Source: Arabidopsis thaliana
Lineage: Eukaryota; Streptophyta; Magnoliopsida; Brassicales; Brassicaceae
Reading direction: 5' to 3'
NCBI RefSeq assembly: GCF_000001735.4
Contig: NC_003076.8
Span: 8,742,001 to 8,806,000 of the forward strand
DNA length: 64,000 nt
Shown here piece by piece: positions 35,501 through 45,402 of this stretch; the first letter of the stretch is position 1; the number at the start of each line of letters is the position of its first letter. The notes under the pieces are model-generated. The model saw nothing but the letters and a program-made list of their open reading frames with translations. It had not been told where the DNA came from and did not search any database. A program made the position numbers and the translations under genes.

Positions 35501-36591
35501 AACAAAAAGCAAAGCAAAAAACAAATTTATTAGGTCTTTGTGACAAAGAAATAGGTGTTGGGATGTGAAAGGACTCTTGACCCACAAGCCACAACAATTT
35601 TATGACACCACATGTGATGTCTGGATGAGACCACAAGGAGATAAGGTTTTCTGTTTTTGTGTTGTTTTGGTTTTGGCCATTTTCATCACCAAATGTCAAA
35701 TCCTTTTGAAATTTACGATTTCCATTTTTTGGAGTCATTCATTACTCTTAAGCTTTTATCGTTAGAACTTAGAAGGCTTGTTTTTTTCCTTCAAATTTTA
35801 TCGTCAACTCTTTCTCATGTATGACTCCACATACATAAGTATGTGATAAGGTTTTCATTTGTATATATCACCTATTAATTAAGTTGTTCAAATTAATATT
35901 CGATTTTTCAATCTTCGGTCACGTAACCCGATCATCATCTATATCGATGACGATATGCTCTTTCATTGGTAGTCCTAATTTATAGTGAGGTTTAACTTAT
36001 GGATTAGCAAAGTTTTGTGGAAAAAAAAGGTATAGAAGTCACGTTCATAAAAAGTGAAAACTACATAAATTAAGTGAAATTAAATTCATATTATTTTTGT
36101 TTCCGAAAACAACGCTCTTCAATTTATTCATTTTTCAACAATACATCAACAACTAACGAATAAAGATCATAACTAAACACGAAAAATAATATTATTTCTA
36201 TCACGAGAGTTTGCGTGCGAGGAGATCCGTCTTGGTAATCTTGACCACTTGAACCAACTTGGTTGAGAAGAAGGCCCAATTCAATCATACTTTTGTCTCA
36301 AACCAATGAAGTTTGAAAATTAAAAAATTCAAAACCATTTCACAGCGAAAATAAGAACCTGAGTTTGCAAAACCAGTTCATACATGCCATTGGGCTTCTT
36401 GTAAACGAGAGGCCCAAAATACTTGAGCATTGAAAACCCTTCGTTTCTTGTTAAAGAAACTTGACCTAACCATTAACAAAAGATTCTCCTACTCTTTTCT
36501 CATTTAACCTAGATCTCCATTTCACAACAATTTCACAAACTTCCATTACCGAAACTCTTAAAAGTCTTTACTCAACAAGAAGTTAGACGCG
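32545..36591. other. Long region without a protein gene; possible spliced non-coding transcript near 33 kb
   Basis: The start is the 3' UTR of the serine-rich gene. Around 32930-33250 on the plus strand there are two good donors (CAG/GTATGT at 33042-33050 and 33065-33073), a strong pyrimidine tract and an acceptor at 33164, but no conserved protein. A 77-base inverted repeat lies at 34581-34657. Short open frames near 34.9-35.7 kb have no recognisable domain. The last few hundred bases are the promoter/5' UTR of the first F-box gene. Confidence 0.5.
34581..34657. repeat. Hairpin-forming inverted repeat
   Basis: ATGGTCCAGCC (34586-34596) and GGCTGGACCAT (34643-34653) are perfect complements. 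With a one-base bulge the stem extends by TTGT/ACAA to 15 bp around a 46-base loop. No host element is recognised. Confidence 0.75.
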
Positions 36592-37785
36592 ATGGATACT
36601 TTGATTATAGTAGGAAGCATGGTGACTCTCTGGTCGGAGATTCCTATGGACATCTTGAGATCAGTGTTCGAACGTTTGAGTTTTGTCGATCTCCACCGCG
36701 CTAAGATCGTGTGTTCGCATTGGTATTCATGTTCGAAACAATCGTTTCTCCGAAAAACCAGATCTCCCTTGGTGATTCTGTTTTCAGATGATGGTGATTG
36801 TACTTTGTATAACCCTGAGGAAGCTAGGGTTTACAAAAGTAAGAGAGACTTATCAAGGTATCGATTCCTAGCAAACTCAGGTAACTGGTTCTTAGTTCTT
36901 GATCCTAGATCCAATCTCTATATCATAGATTTGTTTAGCGAGAAGAAGATCAATCTTCCACCTCTAGATTCATTCAAAGGTTACAAATATAATCTTAAGA
37001 AAGTTGGAGCTAGAAAATTCAAGGAGCTAGTATCCGAATATCCCACTTCTTTCCACCATCATGCGAAGGATCTGAGAGGTCTTTTGTGGGTAGACGAGAA
37101 GAAAGAAGAGTACGTTGTTGTATGGTACTTCCGTAACAAGTATACGATGGATTCTTTAGCCTTTTGCAAGAACGGGGAAGATCATTACCGTGAGATGCCA
37201 ACACACTATGGGTTACATGACATATCTGATATGGTACTACAACGTGGTGACCATATTTACCTCTCAACGAGTTGTAAATACCTTCAAAAACTTGATTTGT
37301 CTAGACAAGAAGGTATAAGGACCAAGAATGATGATATAATATCACGCTATCAATTGCCATGTCGTCCGACGAATTATAAATTGGTATATGATGCAAAGTG
37401 TTGGTGTAGCTATAACATTGCTGTTACATCATCAGGAGAAGTTTTGTTTGTCTTGAGCATCTTTTCGCAGTCAACAAGGCGTAGGATCTTCTTTCTATAC
37501 AAGGAGGATCCTAATCCATCCCCGAGTGAGGTTATTTACAAGAATCTTGTTGAGGTAGATTCGTTAGGAGACGAGGCGCTTCTTCTGGATTTGGGTATCA
37601 CCGTGCCTGCTGATAGTGACCTTGGTATAGAACCAAACTCTATCTATTTCACTCGCCATGATCGAGTAGCTAACCAGAAACGTTCATCTCCTGACATCTG
37701 TGTGTTCAATATTGTAACAAAGACCCTCAAACGTTTCCCAGGTCTCTCCAGCTTAAAGGATGCTCGATGGTTTCTCCCGTCTTGA
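36592..37785 (+). CDS. F-box/DUF295 protein (AT5G25290-like), 397 aa
   Basis: An intronless frame of 397 residues. The N-terminal F-box (about 13-56, [20 protein letters not shown]...RAKIVCSHWYS) should bind an ASK/SKP1 adaptor in an SCF ubiquitin ligase. The rest is a DUF295-type substrate-side domain: FLVLDPRSNLYIIDLFSEKK, LLWVDEKKEEYVVVW, DLGITVPADSDLGIEPNSIYFTRH (given in parts) and an end FPGLSSLKDARWFLPS. This family is expanded in Arabidopsis by recent tandem duplication and its targets are mostly unknown. It is the only intact member of the three copies in this cluster. The frame is clean, so it is probably functional. A second in-frame ATG ten codons in could also serve as the start. 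Confidence 0.93.
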   Translation: MDTLIIVGSMVTLWSEIPMDILRSVFERLSFVDLHRAKIVCSHWYSCSKQSFLRKTRSPLVILFSDDGDCTLYNPEEARVYKSKRDLSRYRFLANSGNWFLVLDPRSNLYIIDLFSEKKINLPPLDSFKGYKYNLKKVGARKFKELVSEYPTSFHHHAKDLRGLLWVDEKKEEYVVVWYFRNKYTMDSLAFCKNGEDHYREMPTHYGLHDISDMVLQRGDHIYLSTSCKYLQKLDLSRQEGIRTKNDDIISRYQLPCRPTNYKLVYDAKCWCSYNIAVTSSGEVLFVLSIFSQSTRRRIFFLYKEDPNPSPSEVIYKNLVEVDSLGDEALLLDLGITVPADSDLGIEPNSIYFTRHDRVANQKRSSPDICVFNIVTKTLKRFPGLSSLKDARWFLPS

Positions 37786-38257
37786 TTTGTTTCTTTTTGC
37801 ATCCTTTGTGGTGATTCTTAAGAGACTTGTACACTTTCTCCCTAGTCATCATTTTTTTTCTTTTTCTTTTGAAAACAGTTTTGGGACCTGAAGGCTCCTA
37901 GTTATCAATCTTGACATGGTGAATGAAACATTTATAAATCAAAACATTATAAACATAGACACTGAACTATTAGTTGCCGGGAAAAAATTAATATTTGATA
38001 TTGAATTTAAAAACAATCAGTTAGTTTCTATAGACTCTTTCCATGTTCAACATGGAACACAAGGGAAGCAGAAAAGATAAATTTTACCAAGTTGTTTACG
38101 CAAAAACTGATTGTTTGGTGTAACCAAATTCATCAATGACACCAAAATTTACATTATCTTGGTTGTTTGCTTACTTTTGTTACACCTTTCACTGTCCATT
38201 TCTCAATTCTATTTCTTACTTTTGATCAATGTTATATTTCTTGAAGCAAATAAAAGC
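37786..38257. other. Spacer between F-box copies
   Basis: Holds the 3' UTR of the first copy (a block at about 37800-37950 recurs after the third copy) and the 5' flank of the second. Nothing else is seen. Confidence 0.65.
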
Positions 38258-39438
38258 ATGGATACTACTAATTCTAGCCGCTGGTCAGAGCTTCCTATAG
38301 ACATCTTGAGATCTCTCCTCGAACGTTTGAGATTTGTCGATTTTCACCGCGCTAAGATCGTGTGTTCGTATTGGTATTCGTGTTCAAAACAATCATTGCT
38401 ACGAAAAACCTGATCTCCATGGCTAATTCTCTTTCCAGAAAAAGGTGGTTGTGCTATATACAACCCGGACGAAGCTAAAGATTACAAAACAAAAAGAGAC
38501 TCCTCAGGGATTCGATTCTTGGCAAACTCAGTTAACTGGTTCTTGGTGCTAGATTCTCGTTCCAATCTCTATATCATAGATGTGTTTAGCGAGAAAAAGA
38601 TCGATCTTCCACCCCTAGAATCAATCAAGAATGGCCTTTATAGTCTTGAGCAAGTAGGAGGTAAAGCATTTAAGGCGAGATTCAATAATGGTAGTTCATA
38701 TATATTCCATACATAATGCGGAAGATCTATGAGGTCTTTTATGGGTAGACGAGAAGAAAAAAGAATACATTGTAGTGTGGTTTTTCGACAAAGGTACCGA
38801 ATATATAGCCTTTTGCAAGAACGGGGAAGATCATTACCGCGACATTCCGATACGAAAAAATGTTTGTAAAGAGTTACAAGACTTATATGATATGTTACTC
38901 CATGGTGGTAACAATCTTTATATCTCAAAGACTCGTCAATCTATTCGGAAGCTTAGATTTTTTGAAGAAGAAGGTTTCATTGATGTCGACAATAGTGAGA
39001 TATTACCATTTCGTAAAATCTCCTTTTACATTGATGGAGCAAGATTTAGTAATAACATTGCCGTTACAACATCAAGAGAGGTTTTGTTGGTTCAGAACTT
39101 CTTTTACGAGACAACAAGATATAGGAGCTTCCGTTTGTACAAGAAAGATCCTAATCCGGACTTGAATGCTACTATCAACAACCCCTACCCGATGGTTGAG
39201 TTATGTTCTCTAGGTGATGTCTCTGCTTCTGGATTTGGGTATCACCGTACATGCGGACGGTACACTTGGTATCGAACCAAACTCCATCTACTTCACTCGT
39301 CATGACCGTGTCTGTAGTGACCGGAAACGTTCTTGTCTGGACATGTGTATGTTCAATCTTGTGACAAAGAAACTTAAACGATTCCCGGATCTTTCCAACT
39401 TAAAGCTCACGGATGCTCGATGGTTTCTCCCGTCTTGA
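38258..39438 (+). pseudogene. F-box/DUF295 pseudogene, second tandem copy (AT5G25300-like)
   Basis: The copy aligns with the intact gene from MDTTNSSRWSELP to ARWFLPS, but four lesions break it. An in-frame TGA at 38411-38413 stands where the intact gene has AGA (after LRKT). A frameshift follows near 38700-38715. In the new frame a second TGA lies at about 38732-38734, again at an AGA position. A further frameshift lies near 39215-39225 in SLGD. Protein stretches between lesions remain well conserved, for example FLVLDSRSNLYIIDVFSEKK and CKNGEDHYRDIP, so decay is recent. A truncated F-box-only product of 51 residues from the ATG at 38258 is possible. Annotation pipelines may try to splice around the stops; I see no convincing introns. 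Confidence 0.85.
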
Positions 39439-40466
39439 TTTGTTTCTTTCTGTATTTTGGGGTTCTTGAGAATCTCCATATGTTTCTCCTACTGATTATA
39501 CATTTTCTTTTTATTTCTATATCTAGTCGGCTCCAAAGTTTACAACTACCCTATAGCACCAAACTAGAAGACAAGTCAAATTGGGTTAACGTGTTAGCAA
39601 GTTTACAACTACCCTATAGCACCAAAAACATTACTCGAACATACGTAAAGCATTATACTAACCATCTCTTTCAAAACTTTATTGTTTCTTCTTCCGGTAT
39701 CACCATTTTGTTATGGTGTGTTATATATTGTTGGAAATAAGACCATGAACATTAGTTATGTTCTAGAACTTTTGTATCAAATCGTTCCACTTTATCGTGT
39801 ACAAAAATATTGGTCCGTTGGACCACATTTAGTCTAACGGTTTTAGAAAAGCGTAAATGGGCTGGCCCGTTTGTTTTTAGTTGAGGCCGTTTTTAGGTTC
39901 ACTTTAGTACTACGACAAGCAGTGGCAACAATTGGAAATTTTCGATTATTGTTTCCGAGGTTAGTTCTTCTCCCAGCACGTGTTTCGATTGAAGGAATTG
40001 GGGTTCTAGGTTTTCTACGTCTCACTAAAAAATTCGTGTTTTTTGATATTTTAGGGTTTGTTTCGATCGGAATTATATACGAGTCCCTTGCTAGAACATG
40101 TTAGTAGCTTACACATAGGCACATAGCGATTTGTGTCACATTATTTGATAAAACTCAACTATATAGGCACATTGCGTTTCTTTAATCTATTAGAAGAAAT
40201 CATACATGTAGTTGTGATTGATGGAGACAGCTTCTAGTTTTCATCTTCTGCTGAAATGATTACATAAGCTTAACCATATTCAACAGTGTTAGTATAACTT
40301 ACATTCTCTTGCTTGTTTTGATCAATGTATCGTTCTAGTTTTGTGATTTCTTCTACCCATTAACTATATAATTTGTTTTGTTTAGGTCATTGATTCTAAA
40401 TTTTTGGAACTTCGATTTGCAGATCTTGATTCTGAATCTCAACAACAAACAAAACTGAAGTTCTCA
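39439..40466. other. Spacer between second and third F-box copies
   Basis: A direct duplication of 28 bp with a 63-bp period lies at 39536-39563 and 39599-39626. The right half (about 39880-40400) resembles a 5' UTR with an intron: a TTGTTTAG acceptor lies at about 40386, before the third copy. No other gene is supported. Confidence 0.55.
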
Positions 40467-40844
40467 ATGCTCAAGAGTGAATTTGTAGATATGAATAAGG
40501 AAGATTCTCAAATTGAGATCAATGAGAAAGAGACAAAAATCAACCAAGAACATGATCAAAGTGATGAAACTCAAGCTAAACGTAGGAGAAGTCTAACTTC
40601 TTCTGTTTGGCAAGATCTTGTATCAGTAGGGGGAGAAGCAAATGTTAAAGAAATAGATAGAAGCATGGAGACTCCTAATTCTAGTCCCCCCTGGTCGGAG
40701 CTCCCTGGTGACATATTAAGATCTGTGTTCGAACGTTTGAGTTTTGTTGATTTCCAGCGCGCTAAGGTCGTGTGTTTGAGATGGTATTCATCTTCTCCCA
40801 TCTTTCTTTGTTGTTTCTCTCCGCATTCTCGTGATAAGTGTTAG
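40467..40844 (+). CDS. Truncated F-box copy with an extra N-terminus, 125 aa
   Basis: The frame from the ATG at 40467 gives 125 residues. From codon 67 ([20 protein letters not shown], then [20 protein letters not shown]) it matches the F-box of its two neighbours. After WYSSS the whole DUF295 part is missing and the frame ends in an unrelated tail ([16 protein letters not shown]). The first 66 residues are absent from the neighbours and are acidic/polar, ending [20 protein letters not shown]. That stretch resembles the start of a BED zinc finger of hAT transposases, without its zinc ligands. Whether it is made as protein is unknown; it could be a decaying copy. It would keep ASK binding but have no substrate domain. 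Confidence 0.5.
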   Translation: MLKSEFVDMNKEDSQIEINEKETKINQEHDQSDETQAKRRRSLTSSVWQDLVSVGGEANVKEIDRSMETPNSSPPWSELPGDILRSVFERLSFVDFQRAKVVCLRWYSSSPIFLCCFSPHSRDKC

Positions 40845-41324
40845 AGTTTTGGTGACCAATATAGGGGTCCTTGGTTTCAATAAAGTCTCAACTTCCAAAG
40901 ATTAACCTAATTCTTTAAGAGAGACGTGGGTTACAAGAAAGTTTTGCTTTAATCTTTTTCTACTTTCAAACTTTAGCAAACATGTCCGATTAAAAGATCT
41001 AAGTCTAACTGTCTAAGGCTTTGGCTCATAACATTTGGTGGTCTTGAGAGACTTCCACACTTATCTTCTGTTTGTTTCATATCATGGACCTGAAAGCTTT
41101 TTTACTGAGCAGTCTTGAACATGGTGAATGAAAACATTAGAAATCAAGTCATCTCTTCATAAACACAGCCACAGTCTTGATTTTTTTGTTGTAAAGTAGA
41201 TATATAATCTTCTCTATATATAATCAACAAAATTGTTTGAAAACAATAAACCTAATTATTTGGTTGAATGACATAGAAACTAGACACTTTGCCAAATAAA
41301 CAGAAGCAATTGTTCATTATTGAG
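40845..41324. other. Remnant 3' flank of the third F-box copy
   Basis: About 41030-41160 resembles the 3' UTR of the intact F-box gene (GTCTTGAGAGACTT and CTTGAACATGGTGAATGAAA versus 37800-37950). This shows that the third copy lost its middle rather than its end. The stretch between is of unknown origin. Confidence 0.55.
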
Positions 41325-41770
41325 AAATAATAATAGCGCGTATTTGCTTCGAGTTTGCTTCAATGTCTCGCTTGGTAACGATGTACCCCAGAAATTCATC
41401 GTACGTTACGCCGAAAGAACACTTTTTGCGGGGTTTAGTTTCATATTGTACTTATTTAAGGTTTCAAAGCAGGTTATGAGATGGTCAATATGGTTGGTAG
41501 CTTTTGTTTATTTGACGAACATGTCGTCAATATATACTTCCATTGCTTTCCCCATCTGTAGAGCAAACATTTGATTGACGAGCTTCTGATATCGAGCGCC
41601 GACATTTTTCAGGCCGAAATGCATGACTTTATAGCAATATGTCCTTCTATCTGTTATAAATGCGGTAATCTCCTGATCATCCTTGTTTATTGGGATTTGG
41701 TTATATCCTGAGAAAGCGTCCATAAATAATAATAATTCGTTGTGGGCCGTGATCCAAGTTATATGAATTC
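41325..41770 (-). mobile_element. Ty3/gypsy reverse-transcriptase fragment
   Basis: On the minus strand the translated fragment runs HNELLLFMDAFSGYNQI, then FGLKNVGARYQKLVN and VYIDDMFVK (the reverse-transcriptase YxDD-type catalytic box as YIDD). After a stop and frameshift it continues CFETLNKYNMKLNPAK and, in another frame, CSFGVTYDEFLGYIVTKRDI. This is the palm of a gypsy-type plant LTR retrotransposon. No LTRs, integrase or gag are seen nearby, so it is a dead internal scrap. Confidence 0.88.
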
Positions 41771-42819
41771 TTTGATTTATAAAGCCTTGTAAGGAAAAAA
41801 ATATGATTCTATTTCTTACATGACAACTTATTGTATTTTGAATTCGTACAATAATTTACTTCAGCTTAATTAAATATTAAGTTTAAAAACGATTTCTCCA
41901 AACCGTATATAAATAATTTAATTATTAAAAACAGGGAATAATCTGTTATGATTTTTTTACAGTTTGTCTTTGCTCTGAAATTGAACGTCTGTTTTTGTTC
42001 CTATTAAAGGTAAAGATTCTCAAGTTCAATGGATAATGAAAATGCAATCAACGATACAATATCAAATTCCAAAAACAAGACTCATGAATCGTGTTAATTG
42101 TTTTCTTATTCATTTACTGTATTTTTCAAATTTTAATTGTTTTTTCTTAATAAAATGTTGATATCATAAATCGAATTTGGTGTAAAATTGCAGAAATAAT
42201 CATGTGTGAAGATGTATCAAATCTTTTTTTTTTTTGTGTAACGAGATGTATTTCAATCTAAGAATATATATTGCCGATTTTTTTTAAAATTATCTCCATT
42301 TCTTGATTAAAATTCAACCTTTGATAAATTTATTTCTTAAAAAGGCTACATGTATTGGATTTTATTCTCTAAAAGCTCAGTAGGTTTACGAAAGAAAACT
42401 AAATTAGTAATTTAATATGGATATTTTACAAACAAATTACATAAAAGTGACAAAAAAAATCATTGATTTTTATTTTTCTTAAAGAAAAAATTGTTGAGTA
42501 AGAATTATTTTCCTTCTAAATATATATAATTTCAACATGTAGATAATTAGAAAGGTGAAATGGTAAAAAATCGGTTAAAAAGGTATAATTACTCATTATC
42601 CATTGTATGTAAAAAAAAAAAAATACAGTACTAATCACATGAATCATGAAGACGTAACAAATTAAGTTTCATTAAAAAAAAACAAGCTCCATTAAAACAA
42701 ACTTCGCTTAACGTTTCTTCTCTCCGCGCCTTTTCATTTCGTCACTCTCCTCTCTAACTATTTTTTTCTTTCTCTCTCAAATATTTTCCCGGGAAACCAT
42801 ATTTTCTCGAGAAAATTAA
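41771..42819. other. AT-rich intergenic DNA and GT47 gene promoter
   Basis: No gene seen. Several A/T runs occur. The last 120 bp are pyrimidine-rich leader sequence of the GT47 gene. Confidence 0.65.
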
Positions 42820-43285
42820 ATGGATAAGTTTCAATCCAAATTCACGAGATTCGGATTCATCTCGATTTGTTTCGGATCGATCGCACTTGTATTATTGATC
42901 TCTCATTGTTCAACTTCTTTCTTTGATTACTCTTTTCAGAAATTCAAATTCTCGTTCCCAGAAGAAACTGAGCTTCGAAGAAACGTTTACACTAGTAGTT
43001 CCGGTGAAGAAAACAGAGTCGTCGTTGATTCTCGTCATGTTTCTCAACAGATCCTCACTGTCCGATCTACTAACTCCACTGTAAGCTTTGTTTCTCTTCG
43101 TCCTTCTCCAGATTTTGTTTTGAGTCAATTTTCTCAGTTCTTCGAAATTCGAATTTCAAAAAAACTCTCTGTAACCGTAATTTGAAATTTATCGCTTCCT
43201 CTGTGTAAAATTATCTCTAATCATCGTTGATCTTCAAAATTTGAAACTGAGAATTTCTCATCAGCATCATCACCATCATTACCAC

Positions 43286-43318
<33 letters not shown>

Positions 43319-45235
43319 TAGCATCGTCCAAAATCTGATGATCCTGCATTTTTTGGCTAATCATCATCGGAAATTGTTTGTTGAATCAGTTACAGAGTAA
43401 ACCGGAAAAACTAAACCGGAGAAATTTGGTGGAACAAGGATTAGCGAAAGCAAGAGCATCGATTTTAGAAGCTTCTTCGAATGTTAACACTACATTGTTC
43501 AAATCTGATCTTCCAAACTCAGAAATTTATCGTAATCCATCAGCTTTATATCGGTAAGCTCTAAGTTTCATGCAATTACTTTTTTGAAATACTTAGCTTT
43601 AAAGTCACTGCGCACGGCTAAATTAGCGTGGATTTTAGTAGATTCTTCTAATTGACGCTAACGAATCCATGAAATTGAACCAATTAAACTCAATTTGATA
43701 CTTTTTTCATGTACACACCACTGGTTTTGTATCATAGTCTCTGCAAAAAGCTTACTTATGATGATGAACTCTGCTTTATTGTATTCATATGATGACTTCT
43801 ATATAGAAACTCTTTTCATAATAATTATAGGATTGTGTTTAATGTGTAGTTAAAGCCAAGTTAGTCTATATGAAAATATATACTAGGTTATGCAATTAAG
43901 GTAAAGTCTGCTACTATAATTTAAGGTCTGTTTATGTGTCATTTTCACTAATTATGTCTTTTCTTAAATTACGGCTCAAGCTATATAGCCAACAGTTACA
44001 CTATTACTTTTTGTCATAATCTGCTTATTTAATTCTATGGTCCATAATAGTGTCAGAGAGATCAATAAACAATGATTTAGTTACTGTTTATCTGAAGTTG
44101 TGTAAGATTGTTACTATTGCAGGAGTTACTTAGAAATGGAGAAGAGGTTTAAGGTGTATGTATACGAAGAAGGCGAGCCACCGCTAGTTCACGATGGACC
44201 GTGTAAGAGTGTTTACGCGGTTGAAGGGAGATTCATAACTGAGATGGAGAAAAGAAGGACTAAGTTTCGTACTTATGATCCTAACCAAGCTTATGTTTAC
44301 TTCTTGCCATTTAGTGTTACTTGGCTGGTTCGATACTTATACGAAGGCAATTCTGATGCTAAGCCTTTGAAAACATTTGTTTCCGATTATATCAGATTAG
44401 TATCTACTAATCATCCTTTTTGGAATCGAACTAATGGTGCTGATCACTTCATGCTTACTTGTCACGATTGGGTAAATTATTAATTAACATTTCAGTATCT
44501 GTTTTTGTTTTTGTTTTTGTTTGCGCAAGATAGAATTTGGTATAAATTTTTGTTTTTGTAATGCAGGGACCTCTGACTTCACAAGCTAATAGAGATTTGT
44601 TCAACACTTCGATTCGAGTTATGTGTAATGCTAATTCATCAGAAGGGTTTAATCCTACTAAAGATGTGACTCTTCCTGAGATCAAACTCTATGGTGGTGA
44701 AGTTGATCACAAACTCAGGTTATCTAAAACCTTATCCGCTTCTCCGCGGCCTTACCTCGGGTTCTTCGCAGGCGGTGTCCACGGTCCGGTTAGACCGATT
44801 CTTTTAAAACACTGGAAACAGCGTGACCTGGATATGCCTGTTTATGAATACCTTCCTAAACACTTAAACTACTATGATTTCATGAGAAGTTCAAAGTTCT
44901 GTTTTTGTCCCAGTGGGTATGAGGTAGCTAGTCCTCGAGTCATCGAAGCCATCTACTCTGAGTGTATCCCCGTCATTCTCTCGGTTAACTTCGTGTTACC
45001 ATTCACTGATGTTCTTCGTTGGGAGACTTTCTCTGTACTGGTCGACGTTTCAGAGATTCCGAGGTTGAAGGAGATTCTCATGTCGATCTCCAATGAGAAA
45101 TATGAATGGCTTAAAAGTAACTTGAGGTATGTGAGGAGACATTTCGAGCTTAACGATCCTCCTCAGAGATTTGATGCATTTCACTTGACTCTTCATTCCA
45201 TTTGGTTACGTAGACTTAACTTGAAGCTTACGTAA
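42820..45235 (+). CDS. Exostosin-like GT47 glycosyltransferase (AT5G25310-like), 480 aa
   Basis: Four coding exons, 42820-43080, 43390-43553, 44123-44471 and 44567-45235, give 480 residues in one frame. A signal anchor at about residues 12-30 (FGFISICFGSIALVLLISHC) predicts a type II Golgi membrane protein. The exostosin domain (about 140-430) contains MEKRFKVYVYEEGEPPLVHD, AYVYFLPFSV, NRTNGADHFMLTCHDWGP, LGFFAGGVHGPVRP, FCFCPSGYEVASPRVIEAIY and IPVILSVNFVLPF, the conserved GT47 blocks. Plant GT47 members build xyloglucan, pectin and xylan side chains; acceptor and sugar cannot be read from this sequence. Intron 1 carries a CAT/ATC microsatellite. The acceptor of exon 2 could also be two codons further in (43395). 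Confidence 0.92.
43261..43326. repeat. (CAT)n microsatellite in intron 1 of the GT47 gene
   Basis: An imperfect CAT/CAC triplet run with about eleven pure ATC units in its right half. It lies in the intron between 43081 and 43389. Confidence 0.92.
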
Positions 45236-45402
45236 GGTAAAGTTCTGTTAGATTTTGTAACTCATATCTCAGAAATGTAGTAAACCTTAAAAGTCTAGAT
45301 AGATTTGTTGTTATTAGTTAATGAATAAAGAATTGTTGCAACTTTCTAAGAAATATAGATGATCTAAATCTTTATACCATACTCGTAATTACTAACTTTC
45401 AA

